A stretch of DNA of 64,000 nt, from contig NZ_KE386914.1 of assembly GCF_000429545.1 (NCBI RefSeq), positions 62,001-126,000 of the forward strand, in the 5' to 3' direction. The position numbers were made by a program, and so were the translations under genes. Each line of letters starts with the position of its first letter. Within the stretch, counting starts at the first letter, position 1. Shown piece after piece: positions 57,113 through 64,000 of this stretch. Origin of the DNA: Arenibacter certesii DSM 19833. Lineage in GTDB: Bacteria > Bacteroidota > Bacteroidia > Flavobacteriales > Flavobacteriaceae. The notes beneath the pieces are model-generated. The model searched no databases, had not been told where the DNA came from, and saw only the letters and a list, made by a program, of their open reading frames with translations.

Positions 57113-58345
57113 ATGAAAGTACCTGCAACTATTGCCATTAAACTAACTAAAGCAGCCGAAAAAGCTGTTAAACAAGGACATCCTTGGGTATTTGAACAAA
57201 GTATTGAGAAGGGTCCGGCCGGAAATGCAATTCCGGGAAGTGTATGTGTGATTTTTGATCAAAGAACGAATAAACCCTTTGCATTTGGATTATGGGATCC
57301 AAGAGAAATCATCCGAATAAAGATTATTTATAGGGGTGCGCGCCTACAACTATCACCCAATTTTTGGAAAGTGCAACTTAAAGAAGCGTATTCCAAAAGA
57401 AAGCACCTAATTACTAGCGGAGTTAGCGGGTATCGAGGTATTCATGGAGAAAACGATGGCTTTCCCGGCTTAGTATTAGATATTTATGCAGAAGTAGGGG
57501 TGCTAAAAATATACTCCGAAATTTGGAAACCTTATAAACAGCTACTGATACAAGAAATAAAAAAGCAGTTTAATATTGAGGCCATTGTGATCCGCTTTAG
57601 CCGTAAAATTTTAAAGAACAATCCCTTTTCTTATCAGGAAGGAGATGTCATAGGCAAAGTCCTGCACGATGAAAAGGTAGCTTTTAATGAGTATGGAGTA
57701 CAATTCTTAGCCTATACCCGATCGGGGCATAAGACTGGATTCTTCTTAGACCAAAGACCTAACAGATTTTGGGTACAACAAAATGCAAGGGGAAAAAAGG
57801 TTTTGGATGTCTTTAGCTATGCTGGTAGTTTTGGTATTCACGCATTAAAAGGTGAGGCTCAATCCTTAACCTCTATCGATATTAGCGCGCCCGCAATGGA
57901 CGTGGCTTTCGAAAATTTGGAACTTAATGGATTAGATCCTACAAAATGGACTCCGGTGGTTGCGGATGCTTTTACGGCTTTAGAGGAATTAATTGATAAT
58001 AAAAAACAATTTGATATTGTTATCATAGATCCCCCTTCCTTTGCCAAACAAGCAACTGAAGTCCCCATTGCCCTTAAGCAATATGAACGATTGGCGCAGT
58101 TAGGAAAAGAATTGGTAGCTGTTAACGGCACTTTAATTTTAGGCTCCTGTTCTAGTCGAATCAACTTAGAAGACTTTCAGATGGTTCATCAAAATGGAGG
58201 AATTACAAAATCTAATGGATGGAAGTATTTACAAACGACTTTACACGATGATGACCATCCAATTTCATTTCCAGAGAGCAACTATTTAAAAACAATTTTC
58301 TATAAAAAAATAAAGGAATCCCAAGCACATGCTATATTGGGCTAG
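57113..58345 (+). CDS. RlmI-type 23S rRNA (cytosine-C5) methyltransferase family protein
   Basis: A 410-residue SAM-dependent RNA methyltransferase. The N-terminal 80 residues look like a PUA domain (GHPWVFEQSIEKGPAG, VIFDQRTNKPFAFGLWDP). An EEHD-type middle segment (GVSGYRGIHGENDGFPGLVLD) and the Rossmann domain follow: KTGFFLDQRPNR, VLDVFSYAGSFGIHA, DIVIIDPPSFAK and the late LGSCSSRI. This layout matches RlmI (m5C1962 in E. coli 23S rRNA), though RlmI homologues from this phylum often have other exact targets. Cytoplasmic, single gene. Confidence 0.9.
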   Translation: MKVPATIAIKLTKAAEKAVKQGHPWVFEQSIEKGPAGNAIPGSVCVIFDQRTNKPFAFGLWDPREIIRIKIIYRGARLQLSPNFWKVQLKEAYSKRKHLITSGVSGYRGIHGENDGFPGLVLDIYAEVGVLKIYSEIWKPYKQLLIQEIKKQFNIEAIVIRFSRKILKNNPFSYQEGDVIGKVLHDEKVAFNEYGVQFLAYTRSGHKTGFFLDQRPNRFWVQQNARGKKVLDVFSYAGSFGIHALKGEAQSLTSIDISAPAMDVAFENLELNGLDPTKWTPVVADAFTALEELIDNKKQFDIVIIDPPSFAKQATEVPIALKQYERLAQLGKELVAVNGTLILGSCSSRINLEDFQMVHQNGGITKSNGWKYLQTTLHDDDHPISFPESNYLKTIFYKKIKESQAHAILG

Positions 58346-58544
58346 ACCTATTAGTGAACAGGTGACTTACGGAAATAGTTTATAAAATTAAATTGTTTTC
58401 CTTTATAAAAGGTCCTAATTCATTTTTTTTCTAAATAGTACATCCGGTTCAAAACTAAATGAGATATCGTTTTGTTTACTAATGTTCCGATCAACCATAT
58501 CCGATTTTAATGAGCTTAGAGTGTGCCTAATGGAGAGGTGAAAA

Positions 58545-58787
58545 ATGGACAAGTCTGTATTCAGGGGAAATTTGGTGGATTTATGTTATTTTGGACTATC
58601 CCATCAAAACTTGTATTTTAAATCCGATTCCGGAAAGGAAATTAAAATCTTACTTAGCACAGTAAGCGTTCCTGCCCTGAGGTGTGAAAATTGTGGAGTA
58701 GTTATCCTTAATAAAGCAATAGTTTCACAGAGTCCGCAGGAAATACTCAATGAAATTCTTACTGTATCCGCTTCAAAAGAATTATAG
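58545..58787 (+). CDS. small protein with CxxC motif, unknown
   Basis: An 80-residue protein. It has one CxxC (RCENCGVVIL, residues about 47-56) preceded by VPALRCENCG, which recalls the second zinc knuckle of DUF6487-like proteins, but the first knuckle is missing. The middle (LYFKSDSGKEIKILL) is beta-like. A good Shine-Dalgarno-like GGAGAGG lies 6 bases before the ATG, unusual in this window and supporting translation. The next small ORF starts 9 bases after the stop, so they are probably cotranscribed. Function unknown. Confidence 0.6.
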   Translation: MDKSVFRGNLVDLCYFGLSHQNLYFKSDSGKEIKILLSTVSVPALRCENCGVVILNKAIVSQSPQEILNEILTVSASKEL

Positions 58788-58796
58788 GAAAGTAGT

Positions 58797-58979
58797 ATGA
58801 GGGCTTATCCAGAGACCAATAGTCATGAAGAAATAGAGAAATTGTGGGACGATTTCTATTCCCCACAATCAACTAGTTTTAAAGAATCGTTCAACCAAGA
58901 AGAGCTATCATTCTTATCGCAATTTAATGACGTAATAGCGACTAAAAATTGGAAAATAATTCAGGCCTTTGCGGATTAA
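58797..58979 (+). CDS. small acidic protein, unknown
   Basis: A 60-residue helical, acidic protein (MRAYPETNSHEEIEKLWDDF, then FNQEELSFLSQFNDVI and NWKIIQAFAD). No family recognised. ATG 9 bases after the CxxC gene's stop with AGGAAAG just upstream, so translation coupling is likely. Possibly a partner of the CxxC protein. Confidence 0.52.
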   Translation: MRAYPETNSHEEIEKLWDDFYSPQSTSFKESFNQEELSFLSQFNDVIATKNWKIIQAFAD

Positions 58980-59088
58980 AAATTAGATTTGATAGTGGTA
59001 AAATAAAGAAACTAGTTAAAGGAAATTCTACAGTTTTACATTACTCTAGGATGCAACTTATTTACTAGATCCAATCAATCCATATTTG

Positions 59089-60486
59089 TTATTGCTTCAT
59101 TTCTAATCGTACAGCCTTTAACCAAGAATTATGCAACTGTAAAAGTTCCTTTAAAATTTTAGGATTGGATTCCGCCAAATTATATTGTTCAGCGATATCC
59201 TTCTCTAAATTCACCAAAAACAACTTCTCCAAGTCCTTACTCTTTTCTTTACCAAGTGGCTCATTTACATTCCCTATAAGTTTCCATGGCCCTTTACGTA
59301 CTGCCCATTGCGCAGTGCTATCATCATAACTGCCAAATTGCCAGTGCACTACATCGTGTAAAGATTCCTTTTTAGCATCTAAAATAATAGGCATTAAACT
59401 TTTACCGTCAATTTTCTCTGATACTTTAGAACTCGTCAGTTCAGCTATTGTGCTAAACCAATCCATTTGCATAGTAAGCTGGTCTCTCACTTCATTGGAT
59501 GGAATTACTCCAGGATAGCGAATAATGGCTGGTACACGGATACCTCCTTCAAATAAACTAAATTTACTACCCCGATAGGGCCCTGCATTTCCTCCACCCC
59601 AAAATGCCCGTTCCTCCAAGGAATGTCCGTGATCTGACTGAAAGACTACAATAGTATTATCCGCAAGGCCTTGCCGATCTAGATAGTCCAGCACCTCTCC
59701 TATTGCCTCATCAGTTTTTGAAATAAATGCAGCATATTCCTTTCTGGGAGTAGGGAATTCACGGTAATAGTCCAGCCATTTTTTTGTCCCCTGATACGGA
59801 TAATGGGGTGCATTAAAGGCCCAGTAAATAAAAAAAGGTTCGTTTTGTTTGTGATTGATCACTTGCTTGACTTCCTCGGTCATTAAATCCGAAAAGTGAG
59901 ATCCATCATAATACACTTCCTCCGCGTTTCTAAATAAGTCGTGCTTATTGGGACCATCCCAATAGAATGTGTGGGAATAGTTATCGATACAGCCTCGTTG
60001 ATGGCCAAAAAAATAATCAAACCCTTGTCCATTCGGCAAATTTTGCTCTCTGTGTCCCAAGTGCCATTTTCCGATCAAGGCGGTATAGTACCCATTTTCC
60101 TTTAACATTTCCGCCATAGTAACCTGTTCTGTTGGTAGCCCATAGCTACCCGTTTTTTCGGCCCCTTCAGGGGTAGGTACATTGTTGGGAAGACCTGCCC
60201 GTAGGTTAGTCTTTCCGGTCAATAGGGCTGCGCGTGATGGAGAACACACGGGTGCTCCAGCATAAAACTGGGTAAATCTAACACCTTCCTTAGCAAGCCT
60301 ATCCATATTAGGAGTATACAGATCCTTAGCTCCATAACTATTAAGATCTATTGCACCTTGATCATCCGTCATAATAACAATGACATTAGGTTTGCTCTTA
60401 TCTGATGCTTGGGAATAAACCCCTTGGCATAAGAAAACGAAGAGAAGCGTTAAGCAAATAGGACTGATAGATTTAATTGTGGTCAT
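59089..60486 (-). CDS. sulfatase (family S1), exported
   Basis: Formylglycine-dependent sulfatase, 465 residues. Signal peptide MTTIKSISPICLTLLFVFLCQGVYSQ. N-terminal metal site IVIMTDDQG, activation motif C81-S-P-S-R85 in APVCSPSRAALLTGK (C to be converted to formylglycine by an anaerobic or aerobic maturase), GKWHLGH, FQSDHGHSLEE with the second metal site. The segments YWAFNAPHYPYQG and FGGG-like downstream parts recall arylsulfatase A-type enzymes. Presumably cleaves sulfate esters from algal polysaccharide. First of three minus-strand sulfatase genes in reading order from the left; the gap to the next is 460 bases with repeats. Confidence 0.94.
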   Translation of the reverse strand: MTTIKSISPICLTLLFVFLCQGVYSQASDKSKPNVIVIMTDDQGAIDLNSYGAKDLYTPNMDRLAKEGVRFTQFYAGAPVCSPSRAALLTGKTNLRAGLPNNVPTPEGAEKTGSYGLPTEQVTMAEMLKENGYYTALIGKWHLGHREQNLPNGQGFDYFFGHQRGCIDNYSHTFYWDGPNKHDLFRNAEEVYYDGSHFSDLMTEEVKQVINHKQNEPFFIYWAFNAPHYPYQGTKKWLDYYREFPTPRKEYAAFISKTDEAIGEVLDYLDRQGLADNTIVVFQSDHGHSLEERAFWGGGNAGPYRGSKFSLFEGGIRVPAIIRYPGVIPSNEVRDQLTMQMDWFSTIAELTSSKVSEKIDGKSLMPIILDAKKESLHDVVHWQFGSYDDSTAQWAVRKGPWKLIGNVNEPLGKEKSKDLEKLFLVNLEKDIAEQYNLAESNPKILKELLQLHNSWLKAVRLEMKQ

Positions 60487-60946
60487 TTGATTCCGTTAAT
60501 TTTTAATTTTAAAGATAGTAAACTAGATTAAGATTGGTGAAATAGATCCTAACCATCCTGTATTTAAATAAACTAATTGATCCATTGAAAATGGATAACA
60601 TTAATCTACATTTCAAATTTTCAAATTGACTCGTGTCCAGTAGCGGGAACAAATTGGAAGTAATCTTCTTTTGCTGTAAACAATCCAACCTATCAATACT
60701 TTGCAGCGCTTAGTCAATTTATAATCAACGGCAGGGAAGAAAAACTCATACAGAAAGTTATCTACCCCTACTCCTGCGAGTGTGATTTCTCTCCCGATGG
60801 CTCGGAACGTTGTAATAGGCAACTCAAAAGGAAATGACAGGGTGCTGATTTTCAAATTATTACATTGCTTAATTTTTACATTAATCAATTGTTACATAAA
60901 ATCAAATTTTCAAATTAACAAATCAACTCATCTCCAAATTAACTCG
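60487..60946. other. 460-base inter-sulfatase region with repeats and no clear gene
   Basis: The 15-mer TCAAATTTTCAAATT occurs at 60613 and 60902, and CAAATTRACTCGT at 60622 and 60935, so a segment of about 290 bases is bracketed by direct repeats; the right copy touches the stop codon of the next sulfatase. A 91-codon minus-strand frame (60613-60888) lies inside, but its translation resembles nothing and its stop falls in the left repeat. It may be the remnant of a small mobile cassette. Confidence 0.6.
60613..60634 (+). repeat. left direct repeat of the inter-sulfatase segment
   Basis: TCAAATTTTCAAATT at 60613-60627, running into CAAATTGACTCGT to 60634. Both parts recur at 60902-60947. Confidence 0.75.
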
Positions 60947-60947
60947 T
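60902..60947 (+). repeat. right direct repeat of the inter-sulfatase segment
   Basis: The same 15-mer at 60902-60916; CAAATTAACTCGT at 60935-60947 differs from the left copy by one base. The two parts are separated here by about 18 bases that are absent on the left. The end overlaps the stop codon of the sulfatase gene. Confidence 0.75.
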
Positions 60948-62551
60948 TATTTATTGATTTTCGCTAAATATTCCTTTAAAAAGCGTTGGTCATTCTCATC
61001 TGAATCTCCATACTTTTTTCGCATTTCTTTTAACCTTTTATGCATCATAGTTTTTACTTCGGCATAGGTAGCATCATTATAAACGTTTTTCATTTCGTTG
61101 GGGTCACTTTCCAAATCATATAGTTCCCATTCATCAATATCATAATAAAAATGTATCAGCTTATAGCGATGCGTACGCACCCCATAATGCCGCTTTACCA
61201 TGTGTATAGAAGGATATTCGTAATAGGTATAATATATGGCGTCTCGCCACTCTGTATTTTCATTTTTTACTAATTTCCTAAACGATTCCCCCTGCATCTT
61301 TTTGGGAATTTTAACGCCGGCATAATCCAAAAGTGTGGGAGCATAGTCAATATTTTGAACCATTTCGTTAACCTCTGTTCCTGGTTTTATTTCTTTGGGA
61401 TACGATATCACAAAAGGAGTCCTTAGGGATTCTTCGTACATAAAACGTTTGTCGAACCAACCGTGCTCTCCTAAATAAAAACCTTGATCGGAAGTATAGA
61501 CTACAATCGTATTTTCGTCCAACCCATTCTCTTTTAGGAAGTCTAACACCTGCCCTACTCCCTCATCTACCGAGGCTATACTGCCTAAATAATCCTGCAT
61601 ATACCTTTGATACCTCCATTGCATTAATTCTTTTTGGGACATACTAGGATAAATCTCTTTAAATTCTTCATTGATAGGACCATATATAGAATCCCAGGAG
61701 GCTCTTTGCTCCGCATCCATTCGTCCTAAATTATGTTTTAAGGCCCCAATTCCCCAATTGGAAGTTTCTTTTATACCCAATTCTTCCATAACCTCAGGAT
61801 TTATTTTAGAATCTCCGGCCCAGTTCATATGTTGAAGAATATTCATTTCGGAACTCTTTGCGGCAGAACCCCGGTTGCTATAATCATCAAATAGGGTTTT
61901 TGGTTCCTTGAATTCCATTTTGGTGTATTCCGAATAATACTTTTTTGCTGGTAGCCATTCCCTATGGGGTGCTTTTTGGTGATAAAGAACACAGAATGGT
62001 TTATCCTGATCTCTATTTGCCAACCATTCCAAAGTAAGATCGGTAGTTATTTCCGTAACATATCCCGATAATTGTTGCTTATCCCCATTGATGATAAAAT
62101 CGGGATTATAATAATGCCCCTGTCCAGGAAGAACAGCGGAATAGTCAAATCCCTGAGGTAGACCATCTAGATGTATTTTTCCGATCAAGGCCGTTTGATA
62201 TCCGTTCTGCTGTAACAATTTAGGGAAGCTTTCTTGATCCCAATTAAACTCCTGCACATTGTCTACCTTACCATTTATAAAACTATGTTTTCCTGTTAAC
62301 ATCACTGCCCTACTGGGAGCACAAATAGAATTGGTGACAAAGGAGTTGTTGAAAATAGCACCGTTTTTAGCTATTCTATCGATGTTTGGTGTATTGTTTA
62401 ATTTATGACCATAGGCGCTTATCGCCTGATAGGCATGATCATCGCTCATAATAAATACGATGTTGGGTCTTTTTTGGTCCTTTTCTTTCTTTTGTGCGAA
62501 AGATGAGGCTACTACAGCCAACATCACTAGGCAGCTAATTGATTTTCTCAT
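60947..62551 (-). CDS. sulfatase (family S1), GlcNAc-6-sulfatase-like, exported
   Basis: A 534-residue formylglycine sulfatase. Signal peptide MRKSISCLVMLAVVASSFAQ. Metal site IVFIMSDDHA, activation motif C77-A-P-S-R81 in SICAPSRAVMLTGKHS, GKIHLDG, and YTSDQGFYLGEHGWFDKRFM. The last motif and the N-terminal SAYGHKLNNTPNIDRIA are typical of the group containing N-acetylglucosamine-6-sulfatases (S1_11-like); assignment is by resemblance. Lies 44 bases downstream of the partial sulfatase gene on the same strand, so probably one transcription unit. Confidence 0.93.
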   Translation of the reverse strand: MRKSISCLVMLAVVASSFAQKKEKDQKRPNIVFIMSDDHAYQAISAYGHKLNNTPNIDRIAKNGAIFNNSFVTNSICAPSRAVMLTGKHSFINGKVDNVQEFNWDQESFPKLLQQNGYQTALIGKIHLDGLPQGFDYSAVLPGQGHYYNPDFIINGDKQQLSGYVTEITTDLTLEWLANRDQDKPFCVLYHQKAPHREWLPAKKYYSEYTKMEFKEPKTLFDDYSNRGSAAKSSEMNILQHMNWAGDSKINPEVMEELGIKETSNWGIGALKHNLGRMDAEQRASWDSIYGPINEEFKEIYPSMSQKELMQWRYQRYMQDYLGSIASVDEGVGQVLDFLKENGLDENTIVVYTSDQGFYLGEHGWFDKRFMYEESLRTPFVISYPKEIKPGTEVNEMVQNIDYAPTLLDYAGVKIPKKMQGESFRKLVKNENTEWRDAIYYTYYEYPSIHMVKRHYGVRTHRYKLIHFYYDIDEWELYDLESDPNEMKNVYNDATYAEVKTMMHKRLKEMRKKYGDSDENDQRFLKEYLAKINK

Positions 62552-62595
62552 TTCTATTGGTTCTATTTTAATAATAAAATGTGGTAATGGTTTAC

Positions 62596-64000
62596 TTAGT
62601 TTCTTTGATACTTAATCTCGAGATCATTAGTTCTTACCTCCTTTAATTTTGCCCTTAACCGATTTTGCATCTCCGCTCTTACATTAGCATATTGTGGGTT
62701 ATTTGCAAGGTTATTGTATTGTTTGGGGTCGTGCTCCATATCAAATAATTCCATCCCCGATCCGGCATCCTCATCGTATTGAATATACGCCCATTTTTTT
62801 GTCCTAATTAAAAAGGAATTTCCTCCCTGACTTACGGAAAAAGCCATATCCCGCACCTCAATATCAGGATTATCCAATGTTTTTGCGATACTTTTACCCT
62901 GAATGTTTTTAGAATATTTTAATCCTGCCAATTCTGCTACAGTGGGATAAAGATCCAATAATTCTGTAAATGAATTGCAAACCGCAGGTTCCTTGCCTGG
63001 CATTTTAATAATTAATGGTATCCGAACGGACTCCTCCTTCAAACTTACTTTCATCCAAAAACGGTGCTCCCCCAAATGAAAACCATGGTCTGAGGTAAAT
63101 ATAACAATAGTATTATCCTCCAAACCTTCTTCTTTTAGTGTGTTGAGTACCTTCCCCACCTGGGCATCCATATAAGACACCGATGCATAATAGGCAGCTA
63201 CTGCTTTCTTTTCTTGCTCTTCCGACATTTCCCCATTTACACTGGTAACATAATTAATACCACGAGCTGGTATATCATCCCAATCATTATGGACTTTGGG
63301 AGGTAACACTATTTCCGAATGGGGATAAGGATCAAAATAAGATTTTGGTGCTACAAAGGGTACATGTGGTCTAACCAAACCCACGGCCAAAAAGAAAGGT
63401 TCATTTTTGTGCTTCCTGATTAATTCTATCGCCTTTTCTGCAGTCTTACCATCGGAATGCACTAAATCATCCCCATCTGCTTTTACTATGGTCATGACAT
63501 TACCCCCTTTTCTTGGTTTATCTCCAAATGGATTGTTTTGCACCAATTCTGCCTCTCCCTCTGCTTTCCACTCAGGACCTTGACTATTATATCGTTCGGT
63601 CCAAGAGGCCTCGTCATCTTGACCGTCAGAACCAGTTTCAATATCAATAGGAACTCCCATATGGTAAATTTTACTTACCCGAGCTGTATAATATCCATTG
63701 TCTTTAAACAGCTGAGACCAGGACTTTCGTTTATCACCTACTTGTTCCCGACCGCTGACATATCCATAGGTTTGGGTTGCATTAGGGTAATATCCGAACA
63801 TTAAGGAGGCCCGGGAAGGACCACAAACGGGATACTGAGAATAAGCGTGGGTGTACCGTGTCCCCTCTCTAGCTAGTTTATCTATGTTAGGGGTTTTACT
63901 AGCTATATTCTCATAGGAAGATACAGCTGTAGCCGTGAGATCATCCGCAATTATAAATAGGACATTAGGTTTCTTTCTGTCTTGTGCAACACCTATTGCT
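62596..64000 (-). CDS. sulfatase (family S1), iduronate-2-sulfatase-like, 5' part beyond the window
   Basis: Partial gene: the stop is at 62596 and the frame is open to the right edge. The frame to 64000 contains RKKPNVLFIIADDLT (metal site), SQYPVCGPSRASLMFG with the formylglycine Cys codon at 63823-63825, TARVSKIYHMG, GLVRPHVPFVAPKSYFDPYP and FTSDHGFHLGEHRFWMK. The RPHVPFVAPKSY segment is typical of iduronate-2-sulfatase-like (S1_7-type) enzymes. A Met at 63801 lies after the active-site motif, so it is not the start. Only the signal peptide and first few residues are missing. Probably cotranscribed with the next sulfatase. Confidence 0.93.
   Translation of the reverse strand, partial: AIGVAQDRKKPNVLFIIADDLTATAVSSYENIASKTPNIDKLAREGTRYTHAYSQYPVCGPSRASLMFGYYPNATQTYGYVSGREQVGDKRKSWSQLFKDNGYYTARVSKIYHMGVPIDIETGSDGQDDEASWTERYNSQGPEWKAEGEAELVQNNPFGDKPRKGGNVMTIVKADGDDLVHSDGKTAEKAIELIRKHKNEPFFLAVGLVRPHVPFVAPKSYFDPYPHSEIVLPPKVHNDWDDIPARGINYVTSVNGEMSEEQEKKAVAAYYASVSYMDAQVGKVLNTLKEEGLEDNTIVIFTSDHGFHLGEHRFWMKVSLKEESVRIPLIIKMPGKEPAVCNSFTELLDLYPTVAELAGLKYSKNIQGKSIAKTLDNPDIEVRDMAFSVSQGGNSFLIRTKKWAYIQYDEDAGSGMELFDMEHDPKQYNNLANNPQYANVRAEMQNRLRAKLKEVRTNDLEIKYQRN

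Noticed and set aside
60613-60888. 91-codon minus-strand frame between sulfatases
   Set aside because: It runs into the direct repeat, has no recognised domain or upstream signal; kept only as part of the repeat-bracketed segment.

Overview
The window looks like a chromosomal segment of a marine-type member of the Flavobacteriaceae (Bacteroidota). This rests on low GC content, weak or absent Shine-Dalgarno sequences, candidate promoters of the TAnnTTTG type, a type IX secretion (T9SS) tail on a large secreted protein, many Bacteroidota-style lipoproteins, and a sulfatase/glycosidase content typical of algal-polysaccharide degraders. I see no rRNA, tRNA, CRISPR array, transposase or prophage. 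Most of the window is orderly core genome; accessory-looking material lies mainly at about 17.0-17.5 kb and from 47.5 kb onward.

Layout: 0-11.8 kb holds an RNA m5C methyltransferase, a small His-rich exported protein, an acyl-CoA dehydrogenase, a cation diffusion facilitator, large single-chain PurL, a methyltransferase, an orphan AAA+ ATPase and a lipoprotein of the GHL10-like glycosidase type. 12.2-20.6 kb is a fatty-acid degradation locus: an acyl-CoA ligase with its own terminator, then a MarR regulator preceded by a perfect 28-bp palindrome, FadN-type dehydrogenase/hydratase, thiolase and acyl-CoA dehydrogenase. This repeats the Bacillus fadN-fadA-fadE order, but here a four-helix-bundle (S23/IVP) gene bracketed by inverted repeats sits between fadN and fadA. 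20.7-30.4 kb carries three peptidases (M49, M28, M1) around a trehalose locus (fused TPS-TPP divergent from a GH15 enzyme).

30.5-47.4 kb carries a NYN-domain putative RNase, a DUF2490 protein coupled to an alpha/beta-hydrolase-OsmC fusion, a Cu/Zn superoxide dismutase lipoprotein, a Tat-type Gfo/Idh/MocA oxidoreductase, a UPF0316 membrane protein, a UvrD/PcrA-like helicase, a small membrane ORF, a membrane-anchored EEP-family phosphodiesterase, a DUF1059 protein and sbcD-sbcC. 47.5-64 kb is richer in glycan and surface functions: a T9SS protein with a nucleoside-hydrolase-like head and three Ig-like modules, a GH43-like enzyme, an unknown lipoprotein, a serine hydrolase, a tandem universal stress protein, an APC permease, an RlmI-type methyltransferase, two tandem small ORFs, and three different sulfatases on the minus strand, the last running off the right edge.

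Functional threads: beta-oxidation is nearly complete in one place (activation, dehydrogenation, hydration/dehydrogenation, thiolysis) with a local regulator. Trehalose synthesis faces a candidate trehalose or alpha-glucan hydrolase. The three sulfatases and glycosidases suggest use of sulfated polysaccharides, although no SusC/SusD pair lies in the window. The least expected structures are the repeat-bracketed four-helix-bundle cassette inside the fad operon and a second repeat-bracketed, gene-poor segment between two sulfatase genes.
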